A stretch of DNA of 64,000 nucleotides from Bifidobacteriaceae bacterium UBA2724 (GTDB taxonomy: Bacteria; Actinomycetota; Actinomycetes; Actinomycetales; Bifidobacteriaceae), in NCBI GenBank assembly GCA_002353815.1, contig DEKK01000005.1:1-64000 (forward strand), given 5' to 3'. Shown in pieces: positions 47,998-57,908 of the stretch (positions are counted from its first letter, which is position 1; every line of letters starts with the position of its first letter). The position numbers were made by a program, and so were the translations under genes. Under the pieces are notes generated by a model. The model did not search any database. It was not told where the DNA came from and worked only from the letters and a program-made list of their open reading frames with translations.

Positions 47998-48009
47998 AAC
48001 CAGCCTGAA

Positions 48010-48720
48010 TCAGTACTCGGCCTTCTCGGGCGTGGAGGCATCCTCAATCGGATTGCCCTCGGACTCATACACGCGCAGCAGGCTGGTCGCCTCGATGCGC
48101 GCGGCGCCGGCCTTGGAATCCTCGGCATCGGGGCCGGGCGCGGGCACGAAGCACATGTCGCGGTAGTAGCGCAGCTCGTCGATGGACTCCACGATGTCCG
48201 CGAGCGCGCGGTGGCCGCCGTGCTTGGCGGGCTTGTTGAGGCTGACCTGCGGGTACCAGCGGCGCGCGAGCTCCTTCATGGTGCTGACGTCGATCACACG
48301 ATAGTGCAGCAGGCTGGTGAGATCAGGCATGTAGCGGTCGAGGAACTTCTTGTCGGAGTGGATGGAGTTGCCGGCCAGATGCGCCTTGCCGTGGCCTTCG
48401 GCGGGCAGGAACGGCCTGACGTACTCGACCACCTGGCGCGTGGCCTCCTCGAGGGAGACGCCGTTGGCGTTCCACTCGTCGATGAGCCCGGACACGGTGT
48501 GCATGTGGCGCACGAAATCGTTCATATGCGCGACGGCCGCGTCGGACGGCTTGATGACGATGTCGAAACCCTTGTCGAGCACATTGAGGTTGAAATCCGT
48601 GGGAACCACGGAGACCTCGCACAGCTCATCGTGGAAAATGTCAAGCCCCGTCATCTCGCAATCGATCCAGATCATGCGGGATTCCTCAGGGGTGAAGACC
48701 TGATTGTCGTCGTGTGCCAT
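48010..48720 (-). CDS. orn: Oligoribonuclease
   Basis: A 236-residue DEDDh 3'-5' exoribonuclease that degrades 2-5-mer RNA and pGpG. Motifs: [10 protein letters not shown] (Asp20, Glu22), [10 protein letters not shown] region, and [12 protein letters not shown]. The C-terminal 45 residues extend beyond the E. coli enzyme, with an acidic tail typical of actinobacteria. Start MAHDD at 48720; an ATG one codon upstream is equally close to AAAGGCGGC. Confidence 0.93.
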   Translation of the reverse strand: MAHDDNQVFTPEESRMIWIDCEMTGLDIFHDELCEVSVVPTDFNLNVLDKGFDIVIKPSDAAVAHMNDFVRHMHTVSGLIDEWNANGVSLEEATRQVVEYVRPFLPAEGHGKAHLAGNSIHSDKKFLDRYMPDLTSLLHYRVIDVSTMKELARRWYPQVSLNKPAKHGGHRALADIVESIDELRYYRDMCFVPAPGPDAEDSKAGAARIEATSLLRVYESEGNPIEDASTPEKAEY

Positions 48721-48832
48721 CATGCCGCCTTTCTTCAGAACGTTCATGCACATGAACGTTTTAGACTACCGCGGCAGATGAAACGAAGCAAACCCGCGGC
48801 GCACTGTCCTACCGCCCGCTCACAATGGCTCC

Positions 48833-49630
48833 ATGAAAATCGCGCTTGTCCAGAACCGCATGTCCGCCTCGCCCGACGACAACCTCGCGCAGTCACTGCG
48901 CGCACTCGAAACCGCCGCTGCCGCCGGCGCGCGCCTGGTCGTTTTTCCCGAAGTGCAGCTTTCGCCGTTCTTCCCGCAGTACCCCGGCCGCGACGCGTCC
49001 CCGTACGTCATGACGCTCGACGGACGCGAGACGCAGGCGTTCCGCAAGGCGTGCGCACGTCTTGGCATCTGGGCGTCGCCGAACTTCTACATCGAGCGGG
49101 ACGGCAAGCGTTTCGACACGAGTCTGCTCATCAGCGACGGCGGCGAGCTCGTCGGTACGCAAGAGATGATCCACATCGCGCAGGCCGACCAGTTCTACGA
49201 GCAGGATTACTACACGCCCGGCGACCGCGGGTTCCAGGTGTTCGACACGGCGATCGGACGAATCGGCGTGGTGGTCTGCTTCGACCGCCACTATCCCGAA
49301 TCGATTCGCGCGGAGGCGCTGCGCGGCGCCGATCTCGTGCTTGTGCCCACCGCAAACACGACCGCCGAGCCAGCCGAGATGTTCGACTGGGAAATCAAGG
49401 TGCAGGCCTTCCAAAACAGCGTTTTCGTCGCCATGTGCAACCGTTGCGGCACGGAGGACCGCATGGAGTTCTCCGGACGCTCCATCGTGGCCGGCCCCGA
49501 CGGCAGAACCGTGGCGCAAGCCGGCGCAGGCGAAGAAATCCTGTATGCCGACGTCGACCTCGCCGCCGCGCGCGCCACGCGCAACAGCAAGCCCTACACC
49601 CAGCTGCGCCGCCCCGAGCTGTATGCGTGA
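48833..49630 (+). CDS. Nitrilase/carbon-nitrogen hydrolase family protein, probable loss of catalytic Lys
   Basis: A 265-residue protein of the carbon-nitrogen hydrolase fold. Catalytic Glu40 (LVVFPEVQLSPF) and Cys149 (GVVVCFDRHYPES) are present. In the family the third catalytic residue is a Lys in a KMVHI-type stretch; here the aligned segment reads TQEMIHIAQADQFYEQDYYTPGD, giving Glu111 where Lys is expected. No other Lys is nearby. The protein may be inactive, use a changed mechanism, or act in a regulatory role. Closest character is an N-carbamoylputrescine amidase-like branch, but the substrate is unknown. No strong ribosome binding site. Confidence 0.8.
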   Translation: MKIALVQNRMSASPDDNLAQSLRALETAAAAGARLVVFPEVQLSPFFPQYPGRDASPYVMTLDGRETQAFRKACARLGIWASPNFYIERDGKRFDTSLLISDGGELVGTQEMIHIAQADQFYEQDYYTPGDRGFQVFDTAIGRIGVVVCFDRHYPESIRAEALRGADLVLVPTANTTAEPAEMFDWEIKVQAFQNSVFVAMCNRCGTEDRMEFSGRSIVAGPDGRTVAQAGAGEEILYADVDLAAARATRNSKPYTQLRRPELYA

Positions 49631-49852
49631 GCCTCGCCCAGAACGGAGCCCCCGGTGCCAGTCACCTGAACTTGTTCAGACCTACCCCACCGAAGGGCTC
49701 TTTCAGAAAGCAACGCAACGCCGCGTATCCCGCGGCCTGCCCGATGCTAGGCTGCCCCACGACCGAAGCCCTGCCCAACGCCGGGCGAATCAGCGGCAGC
49801 CAATGCGCAAACACGTGTGCGAATTTCCGTCGCAAACAGGTACGATAAGACC

Positions 49853-50392
49853 ATGACACAAGCAATCATTCATACGTCCGAAGGCGACATCACCGTCAAC
49901 CTCTTCGACGACAAAGCACCTTTCACCGTCCAGAACTTCATCGCGCTCGCCGAGGGCACGCAGGAGTGGCGCGATCCCGACACCGGCGAGACCCGCAACG
50001 ACCCGCTGTACGACGGCACCCCGTTCCATCGCATCATCAAGGACTTCATGATCCAGGGCGGCGACCCGGCCGGCAACGGCACCGGTGGCCCGGGGTATAT
50101 CTTCGACGACGAGATCAACGACGTGAAGTTCGACCGTCCCTACATCCTCGCGATGGCCAATGCGGGCATCCACCCCGGTCCCGACGGACGCATGCACGGC
50201 ACCAACGGCAGCCAGTTCTTCATTACCACCGTCCCCACCCCATGGCTCGACGGACACCACACCGTGTTCGGTGAGGTCGCTGACGACGACAGCAAGGCAG
50301 TGGTCGACGCCATCGAAAGCGTCGAGACCGACGCCCGCGACATGCCGCTCGAACCCGTGATCATCGAATCCGTGGAAGTGATCGAGGAGTAA
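49853..50392 (+). CDS. ppiA: Cyclophilin-type peptidyl-prolyl isomerase
   Basis: A 179-residue single-domain cyclophilin that speeds cis-trans Pro isomerisation. Typical motifs: [28 protein letters not shown] in place of the usual SMANAG, and [22 protein letters not shown]. No signal peptide, so cytoplasmic. The start at 49853 has a poor ribosome binding site. A 16-bp terminator hairpin follows. Confidence 0.93.
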   Translation: MTQAIIHTSEGDITVNLFDDKAPFTVQNFIALAEGTQEWRDPDTGETRNDPLYDGTPFHRIIKDFMIQGGDPAGNGTGGPGYIFDDEINDVKFDRPYILAMANAGIHPGPDGRMHGTNGSQFFITTVPTPWLDGHHTVFGEVADDDSKAVVDAIESVETDARDMPLEPVIIESVEVIEE

Positions 50393-50427
50393 CGAATCAC
50401 TCGCGCGCCATTCCGCGGCGCAGCAAA

Positions 50428-50464
50428 AAGGATAAGGCTTGGCCCTACGCCAAGCCTTATCCTT
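50428..50464 (+). terminator. ppiA terminator
   Basis: AAGGATAAGGCTTGGC and its perfect complement with a 5-base loop, 36 bp after the ppiA stop; A-rich before and T-poor after. It may serve both ppiA and the converging cupin gene. Confidence 0.85.
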
Positions 50465-50534
50465 AGCATGCGCTCAACAAGACAAACCGTCAGAGACAGA
50501 CCGCCCCGTCACACCCATCACGTCGACGGCACCG

Positions 50535-50900
50535 TCATCGATCCTGTGCACCAACGGAAGCAAAGTTCGCGACATCCACCAGCGTGAACGACATGTAGCA
50601 CGGTTCCACTGCGACCAGCGCGTGCTTCTCACCCGGCGACAGGTAAATCACATCACCCGCGTGAAGCACATGCTTATCGGCGCCGATCCAGAAATCCATC
50701 ACGCCTTCCAGAAGATTCACAATCACCGCCCGCGGCGATGCATGCTCCTTCATGTCGCACCCCGCATCCATGGCGAACACGACATGGCGCAGGCGTTCGT
50801 TGTTTTCGAGCACAACGGACGTGGTGCGCCCGGGCGTGATGGGGAGATTTCGATAGACGTCGGTGAAAACCTTGGTTTCCTCGGATGATTGCAGTGACAT
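50535..50900 (-). CDS. Small cupin-domain protein
   Basis: A 121-residue single cupin barrel. The first motif region is CDMKEHASPRAVIVNLLEGVMDFWIG, and the second is GDVIYLSPGEKHALVAVEP, with His residues at the metal-binding positions (KEH, KHAL). Such proteins bind small ligands or metals; the function here is unknown. Start at 50900. Confidence 0.8.
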   Translation of the reverse strand: MSLQSSEETKVFTDVYRNLPITPGRTTSVVLENNERLRHVVFAMDAGCDMKEHASPRAVIVNLLEGVMDFWIGADKHVLHAGDVIYLSPGEKHALVAVEPCYMSFTLVDVANFASVGAQDR

Positions 50901-51125
50901 GCTGCCGTTCCTTTGCTGTCTTGACCCCGCTTCGCCGGACGCATCGTCGCACAGCGATAGCGGAAAAAGAGAATGAGGCGAAACCCGAATCTTCTCCTGT
51001 GCCTTATGAGCCGCTTTGGACGGGGATGCCGTGACTACCGAAATTCATGAATCGGTGTGATTAGAGCGTACACAATCAGCCGGAGATACACGCGCATGTG
51101 CCGACGATTCGGGCGAAGAGATATT

Positions 51126-51311
51126 CACCGACGCCCCGCGCTCCGACCCCCGTTCATGCATCTCGCCGCGCACGCCCCGCGCCGCGCACCGCGCGTCCCT
51201 CACCGCACCACCTCGCCGCGAGTCCCTCGCCGCACACCACGTGTCTCTCGCCGCACCGCGTGTCTCTCGCCAAGCCGCGCCGCGCCACCCCGCGCCGCGC
51301 CGCGCATGCAA
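51126..51311. repeat. GC-rich degenerate low-complexity tract
   Basis: A run of imperfect short repeats built from CGCCGCGC and CTCGCCGCA-type units, between the cupin gene and the amt terminator. No gene is supported. It may be a slippage-prone spacer; the rest of 50901-51126 shows nothing recognisable. Confidence 0.5.
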
Positions 51312-51343
51312 AAGGCTCGGCGCGATTGCTCGCACCGAGCCTT
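51312..51343 (-). terminator. amt terminator
   Basis: AAGGCTCGG and CCGAGCCTT form a 9-bp stem with a 14-base loop, followed on the minus strand by TTTT. It lies 80 bp after the amt stop. Confidence 0.8.
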
Positions 51344-51423
51344 CATTCACACAATCCGAGTCCCTCCAAACCGTTGCGCCGCCCGCCATCGCGCTCAGAC
51401 CGAAGGATCCCAGTGGCTGAATC

Positions 51424-53139
51424 CTACTTTTCGGGCGTCATGTTGAGCGCGGCAACGCCGTCCTCGCCGGTGGACACACGGTAGGTGTCGGACACCGCGG
51501 AGAGGAAGATCTTGCCATCGCCCGGTTCGCCCTTGTCCCCGGAACGCAGCACCTTAGTGGCGGCGGCGACCACGAGCTGCGGATCGACCTCCGACACCAC
51601 GATGTCGACCTGGATCTTCGGCAGCAGGTTGTAGTTCGTCTTGACGCCGCGGAACTGACCGGTCTTGCCAGCCTCCACGCCTGCGCCAAGCACATTGCTC
51701 ACGGTCATGCCCGTCACGCCGATCTGCGCAAGCGTGTCCTTGAGCTCCACGAACTTGTCTTCCTTGCACATGATGGTGACCTTGGTCATCGGGCTGCCCG
51801 GGATCTTGACCGGCACCGGCTTGAGACCCTTCACATCCACGCCGCCAGCAGCCTGGGACGCGATGGCGGGGACGGTCGGCAGGAATCCGGCGTATGCGGT
51901 CGCGAGGCCGTGCTCGGAGATGTCGAGGCCGGTGATCTCTTCATCAGCGGAGACGCGCAGGCCAACGGTGACCTTGAGAATGGCGAACAGAACGCAGGCG
52001 CACACGATGGTCCAGGCGAGAATCGCCACGCAGCCGAGGAGCTGGATGCCGAGCTGCTTGACACCGCCGCCGTAGAACAGGCCGGCGCCGACCTCGACGC
52101 CGTACTCGCTGGCGATGTTCGGATTCGCGAAGAGGCCGACGGCGATGCCACCGAAGAGACCGCAGAGACCGTGCACGGAGAAAGCGCCGACCGGATCGTC
52201 GATGTGGAGCTTGTTGTCGACGAATTCGACGGAGAGCACCACGAGGAAGCCGCAGATGATGCCGATGATGAGGGCGCCGATGGAATCGACGACGGCGCAG
52301 GGGGCGGTGATGCCGACAAGGCCGGCGAGCGAAGCGTTGAGGGTCATGCCCACATCAGGCTTGCCGTCCTTGGCCCAGGTGAAGAACATGGTGGTGACGC
52401 AGGCCACGGCGGGTGCGATCGTCGTGGTCACGAAGATCTGCGCAACCTGAGCGGCGGTCGTGCCAGCGGCGCCGTTGAAGCCGTACCAGCCGAACCAGAG
52501 GATGAAGCAGCCGAGAGCCGCGACCGTGATGTTATGGCCGGCGATGACGTTGGACTTGCCGTCTTTGGTGTACTTGCCAATACGGGGCCCAAGGAAGATG
52601 GCGCCGATCAGAGCGGTGACGCCGCCGACCATGTGGATGACCGTGGAGCCTGCCCAGTCAAAGTAGCCGAGCTGGCTCAGCCAGCCGCCGCCCCACACCC
52701 AGTGGGCTTCGATCGGGTAGATCACGAACGAGATGAAGAACGAATAGATGACGTACGAGATGAACTTCGTACGCTCAGCCATGGCGCCGGAGACGATGGT
52801 CGCTGCGGTCGCGCAGAACACGAGCTGGAACCAGAAGTTCGACCAATTGACGTCCGCGAAACCGTTGGTCGACAGCATGCCGAGCGTCGGCTTGCCGAGG
52901 AAGCCGCCCAGGGCGTCCTCGCCGCACATGAGTCCATAGCCGAGGAAGAGGAACGCGATGGTGCCGATGCAGAAGTCCATCAGGTTCTTCATGATGATGT
53001 TGCCGGCGTTCTTTGCACGAGTGAAACCAGCTTCGACCATTGCGAAGCCGGCCTGCATGAAGAACACCATACAGGCGCCGAGGATGTACCATACTCCGAA
53101 AACGCTGTCGGAGATCGCGGTAGCGATTTCGTCAGTCAT
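51424..53139 (-). CDS. amt: Ammonium transporter fused to a PII (GlnB-like) domain
   Basis: A 571-residue fusion. Residues 1-430 are an Amt/Mep channel with eleven helices: FFMQAGFAMVEAGF, DWAGSTVIHMVGG (pore His) and FSVHGLCGLFGG. Residues 450-571 are a PII fold starting KVTIMCKEDKFVELK, with a T-loop GQFRGVKTNYNLLPK. In free PII proteins GlnB/GlnK binds Amt and closes the pore; covalent attachment would make gating intramolecular. The T-loop tyrosine that is uridylylated in many PII proteins is replaced by Thr at the aligned position, with a Tyr two residues later. The start at 53139 follows AAAGGCAAG. Confidence 0.93.
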   Translation of the reverse strand: MTDEIATAISDSVFGVWYILGACMVFFMQAGFAMVEAGFTRAKNAGNIIMKNLMDFCIGTIAFLFLGYGLMCGEDALGGFLGKPTLGMLSTNGFADVNWSNFWFQLVFCATAATIVSGAMAERTKFISYVIYSFFISFVIYPIEAHWVWGGGWLSQLGYFDWAGSTVIHMVGGVTALIGAIFLGPRIGKYTKDGKSNVIAGHNITVAALGCFILWFGWYGFNGAAGTTAAQVAQIFVTTTIAPAVACVTTMFFTWAKDGKPDVGMTLNASLAGLVGITAPCAVVDSIGALIIGIICGFLVVLSVEFVDNKLHIDDPVGAFSVHGLCGLFGGIAVGLFANPNIASEYGVEVGAGLFYGGGVKQLGIQLLGCVAILAWTIVCACVLFAILKVTVGLRVSADEEITGLDISEHGLATAYAGFLPTVPAIASQAAGGVDVKGLKPVPVKIPGSPMTKVTIMCKEDKFVELKDTLAQIGVTGMTVSNVLGAGVEAGKTGQFRGVKTNYNLLPKIQVDIVVSEVDPQLVVAAATKVLRSGDKGEPGDGKIFLSAVSDTYRVSTGEDGVAALNMTPEK

Positions 53140-53203
53140 GTCGCTTGCCTTTCTCTCTTCTCAATGCACATTCACGCCGCACAAGCGGTATGTACAAACA
53201 CTG

Positions 53204-53233
53204 ATCGTCAGGAACATTGACAATGCTGACGAT
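53204..53233. promoter_or_regulatory. Inverted repeat upstream of amt
   Basis: ATCGTCAG and CTGACGAT, 8-bp arms with a 14-bp spacer, 65 bp upstream of the amt start. Candidate binding site for a nitrogen regulator or leader hairpin; the sequence does not match GlnR or AmtR sites well. Confidence 0.45.
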
Positions 53234-53363
53234 AGAAATGGGCTGTTTCGTCCGACGACAGGATAAGTTTCATGTTTCCACCATCGGTTACTGGGCGTTA
53301 ACACCGTCGATACAGCGACCGCCGAATGCGTCCGTTGCGCATGGCTGGCGCACAACCACCCCC

Positions 53364-53612
53364 GAGGGCGCACAATCTTGCACCCTCAACGGCAGATACA
53401 ACCGGACACCGCGTCCAACAGCACACAACCACGGCCGAGGGAGCATAACCATGCACCCTCAAGGGCAGATACAACCGGAAACCGCGCCCAACAGCACACA
53501 ACCACCCCCGAGGGAGCATAACCATGCACCCTCAAGGGCAGATACAACCGGAAACCGCGCCCAACAGCACACAACCACCCCCGAGGGCGCACAAACCTGC
53601 ACCCTCAAGGGC
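53364..53612. repeat. Hairpin repeat array 1 (73-bp unit, about 3.4 copies)
   Basis: Units start at 53364, 53437, 53510 and 53583, exactly 73 bp apart, the last being cut. Each begins GAGGG, a mismatch and GC, and has a complementary TGC ... CCCTC arm about 14 bases on, so each unit can fold into a short hairpin. Loop variants alternate (cataacc, cacaatc, cacaaac types). No spacers, so it is not a CRISPR. A longer array of the same family lies on the other side of the next gene. Confidence 0.9.
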
Positions 53613-53640
53613 GCTTATCTCAAGGAGCCAAATGGCTCAA

Positions 53641-54885
53641 TCATCCGGCATCCTCCGAAGGCATGCGCAATCGCCGACGATCGGTCAGTTCTCTCAGACT
53701 CATCGGCTGTCTCAACAACGTCACTCTCCCACCGCGTTGCGCGATACGTTCGGCTACACTGTTTGCCACGCCCTGACGTCTCTGGTCATCGATCAAATCG
53801 TCCCATATCACGCTGACCGTCATCCATCCGTCATCCGCCAGCAATTTGAGCCGATGTTGGTCACTCTCCCATGATCCAGCGTGATGCCGTCCGTCATATT
53901 CCACCGCAACTCCCCATTGGGGAAATGCCATGTCCAGGTAAAACCGTCTCGTCACCCCTCGTTCGTCGCGGACGTCAACCGGCGCATTGATTTCAGGACG
54001 CGGCAGTCCGTAGCTTTCCAGTAACAACCGCGCATGAGTTTCAGCCGGCGAATCGGTCTCCTCAGACATGAGCTGCAATGCGCGGCGACAATTGTCAAAC
54101 CCACGCGGCGCATGCATCTTCTTGTCAGCAAGATGCCGTTCGAACGCCTCCACCGCCGCGTGAAAATCATCGAGCGAAAGCCAACGCTGATCCGCGTCGC
54201 GCCGCATCATCGCATCCCCGAGCAGCACGAGCTCCTCGAGCCCAACATACGGTGCAAACATCAGCCACGTATCGGCAGGCGCCACGCATGAAATACCGCA
54301 AGTCTCCACGATTTCAATCGGATGGCACCATTGCACGCAGCGCGTCCCCGCAACCCGTCGGCGTGCCACGCGCGAATCCACGCACACGGTGAGAAAGTCG
54401 TACGGTTGCCGCCGTCGTGCAGCCGTCCCCGCCGACGCATGACGCTGGCGAACGGCATCAGATGTCGAGACCGGGCGCGACGACGATTGCCGCGATGCCG
54501 ACTTTGCGACGAACACCGATCCCAAAGCCGCCGCCGATGCCGCCGCCGATGCCGCCGCCGATGCCGATGCCGCCGCCGATGCCGATGCCGCCGCCGATGC
54601 CGATGCCGCGAACTTGTTTCCCGATACACGGGATCGAGCGGATTTCGACGTTCCAGACGTGACACGAGAGCTCGCCCCGAGCCGTTTCTCAACTTCAATC
54701 GGCACGTCAATGCAAAGCATTTTCAATGCCGTATCGAGTCCGAAGACCAGCGGAAACGACGTATGGTTCTGCGCCTCGATGCACCGTTCCATGATGCCGG
54801 CGCGAACCCTAAGCAATCTGCTGTGAGACGTTTCGAAAAACTGACCTTCTGCCTTCGTAAGCAATCCTGATTTTTTCGTATTCAT
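53641..54885 (-). CDS. PD-(D/E)XK-like (DUF559-type) protein with Ala-rich linker
   Basis: A 414-residue protein. The C-terminal 150 residues resemble the Vsr/DUF559 nuclease-like domain of actinobacteria: TRRFYLDMAFPQWGVAVEYDGRHH gives Asp, then Glu-Tyr-Asp at the expected acidic positions, followed by DDGWMTVSVIWDDLID. The N-terminal half has a helical region. Between them, near residues 95-125, lies an Ala/Ser-rich tract encoded by a short tandem repeat. Start at 54885 (MNTKKSG), without a good ribosome binding site. Flanked on both sides by the same hairpin repeat in the same orientation. Function unknown; phage or DNA-damage defence is possible. Confidence 0.65.
   Translation of the reverse strand: MNTKKSGLLTKAEGQFFETSHSRLLRVRAGIMERCIEAQNHTSFPLVFGLDTALKMLCIDVPIEVEKRLGASSRVTSGTSKSARSRVSGNKFAASASAAASASAAASASAAASAAASAAALGSVFVAKSASRQSSSRPVSTSDAVRQRHASAGTAARRRQPYDFLTVCVDSRVARRRVAGTRCVQWCHPIEIVETCGISCVAPADTWLMFAPYVGLEELVLLGDAMMRRDADQRWLSLDDFHAAVEAFERHLADKKMHAPRGFDNCRRALQLMSEETDSPAETHARLLLESYGLPRPEINAPVDVRDERGVTRRFYLDMAFPQWGVAVEYDGRHHAGSWESDQHRLKLLADDGWMTVSVIWDDLIDDQRRQGVANSVAERIAQRGGRVTLLRQPMSLRELTDRRRLRMPSEDAG
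54525..54612. repeat. Short tandem repeat encoding an Ala/Ser tract
   Basis: Repeats of GCCGCCGATGCC-type units within the 53641-54885 gene give ASASAAASASAAASASAAAS. Units are multiples of three, so copy changes would alter linker length without a frameshift. Confidence 0.85.
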
Positions 54886-54935
54886 GGGAGCACGGTAACA
54901 GCACGCGCGCAGGCGCCAGAGTGCCTTACGGTATC

Positions 54936-54982
54936 TGTGGAAAACTTCGGTCATTCTGCCGTCGATTACAGAGTTATCCACA
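54936..54982. promoter_or_regulatory. Pair of DnaA-box-like sites
   Basis: TGTGGAAAA at 54936-54944 (complement of TTTTCCACA) and perfect TTATCCACA at 54974-54982, in opposite orientation. They lie just upstream of the nuclease-like gene at 54885, so they could regulate it. Confidence 0.55.
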
Positions 54983-55079
54983 GCCATTTCGAAAAATGAA
55001 TCAGCATCGTCGCGCAAAAGCAACCGTCTCATCAGATGTTCGGATCGCCATGCAGCGGAGTGTTTCAAGAACCCAAGTC

Positions 55080-55636
55080 GAGGGAGCACAATCTTGCACC
55101 CTCGACGGCAGATACACGCAAAAAGCCGCGTCCAACAGCACACAACTACGGCCGAGGGAGCATAACCATGCACCCTCAAGGGCAGATACAACCGGACACC
55201 GCGCCCAACAGCACACAACCGACCCTGAGGGCGCACAATCTTGCACCCTCAACGGCAGATACAGGCAAAAAGCCGCGCCCAACAGCACACAACCACGGCC
55301 GAGGGAGCACAAACCTGCACCCTCGACCGCAGATACAGGCAAAAAGCCGCGCCCAACAACACACAACCACGGCCGAGGGAGCACAAACCTGCACCCTCGA
55401 CCGCAGATACACGCAAAAAGCCGCGCCCACACGCCACACAACCACGGTCGAGGGAGCACAATCTTGCACCCTCGACGGCAGATACACGCAAAAAGCCGCG
55501 TCCAACAGCACACAACTACGGCCGAGGGAGCATAACCATGCACCCTCAAGGGCAGATACAACCGGACACCGCGCCCAACAGCACACAACCACGGCCGAGG
55601 GAGCACAAACCTGCACCCTCGACCACAGATACATCA
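55080..55636. repeat. Hairpin repeat array 2 (73-75 bp unit, about 7.6 copies)
   Basis: Units start at 55080, 55154, 55227, 55301, 55375, 55450, 55524 and 55597; lengths 73-75 bp. The GAGGG ... CCCTC hairpin is kept in every unit while the tail is of two kinds: AACCGGACACC or ACGCAAAAAGCC/AGGCAAAAAGCC. Same orientation as array 1. No coding sequence is supported across it. Confidence 0.92.
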
Positions 55637-55670
55637 CCGCCTTCGCCCCGACCTCGCAGCGCACGCAAAA

Positions 55671-55703
55671 GCCCCGTGAGCGCAAACGAGGCGCCCACGG
55701 GGC
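55671..55703 (-). terminator. guaB terminator
   Basis: GCCCCGTG and CACGGGGC with a 17-base loop, followed on the minus strand by TTTTGCG, 30 bp after the guaB stop. Confidence 0.85.
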
Positions 55704-55733
55704 CAGTGTTATCAGAGAGCCGACCGCTGGGGA

Positions 55734-57284
<1,551 letters not shown>

Positions 57285-57286
57285 TT

Positions 57287-57316
57287 ATGAGTGCCGCAAG
57301 ACTTTGCGGCACTCAT
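57287..57316. promoter_or_regulatory. 13-bp hairpin immediately upstream of guaB
   Basis: A perfect 13-bp inverted repeat around GTGCCGCAA/TTGCGGCAC with a 4-base loop, ending 12 bp before the guaB start codon. It could be a 5' leader structure controlling guaB or the terminator of the upstream atpI-wecA transcript; a short A/T-rich stretch follows. Confidence 0.6.
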
Positions 57317-57474
57317 TTCGCCGTGAGAGCAATCCCGCGTGTTGCGGTCCGCGCAAGGCGAACGCCGGAACGTTCCACGCGCGCCTCGCAAGCCCCGCAG
57401 CGGATCCGCAATCACCGCACCGCGCGCCCACGTCGCACCCCGGCCGACGCTCACCGCATCACCGCTTCATCACA

Positions 57475-57906
57475 TCAATGCTTCATCATATCGTCGTTAA
57501 AAATCGGTATGTGCGAAGCATGCACGGCGATGACGTTGGCATTGTCCCCCAGCACGACGCCCACCGCCATCATGATGCCGAAAAGCCACCGGTCGAGCGA
57601 CACGGATTCGACAGTCACGAACAACGCCACGGTGACCACGATGAGCTTGATCCCCCATCTCAACAGCATGCCGCGCGCCAGCGCATTGCCCGTCCGGCCG
57701 CGCCGTATCAGCAGGGCGATCGACAGCGGAGTGGCTTCGCAGACAAGCCATGCATAGCCGCACGCCCACAACGACGAGGCGACGCCATACGCCACGCCGT
57801 GCCGCCGCGCATAGACGACGCCGACGGCGCAGACGACCGCCAGCAGCAGGGTGGAGATAGCAGCGGCGCGCACCATGGCGCGGGCCAGCGGATTACGTCG
57901 TGCCAT
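57475..57906 (-). CDS. AtpI-like small membrane protein
   Basis: A 143-residue four-helix membrane protein. Its place just downstream of the WecA-like gene matches the actinobacterial order in which an AtpI-like gene precedes the ATP synthase operon; here guaB follows instead. Start at 57906 after GGGAGG; a TTG two codons upstream also possible. It probably assists ATP synthase assembly, by analogy only. Confidence 0.6.
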   Translation of the reverse strand: MARRNPLARAMVRAAAISTLLLAVVCAVGVVYARRHGVAYGVASSLWACGYAWLVCEATPLSIALLIRRGRTGNALARGMLLRWGIKLIVVTVALFVTVESVSLDRWLFGIMMAVGVVLGDNANVIAVHASHIPIFNDDMMKH

Positions 57907-57908
57907 GG

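Noticed and set aside
53364..55636. CRISPR array
   Set aside because: The 73-75 bp units are contiguous and similar throughout, with no unique spacers and no cas genes nearby.
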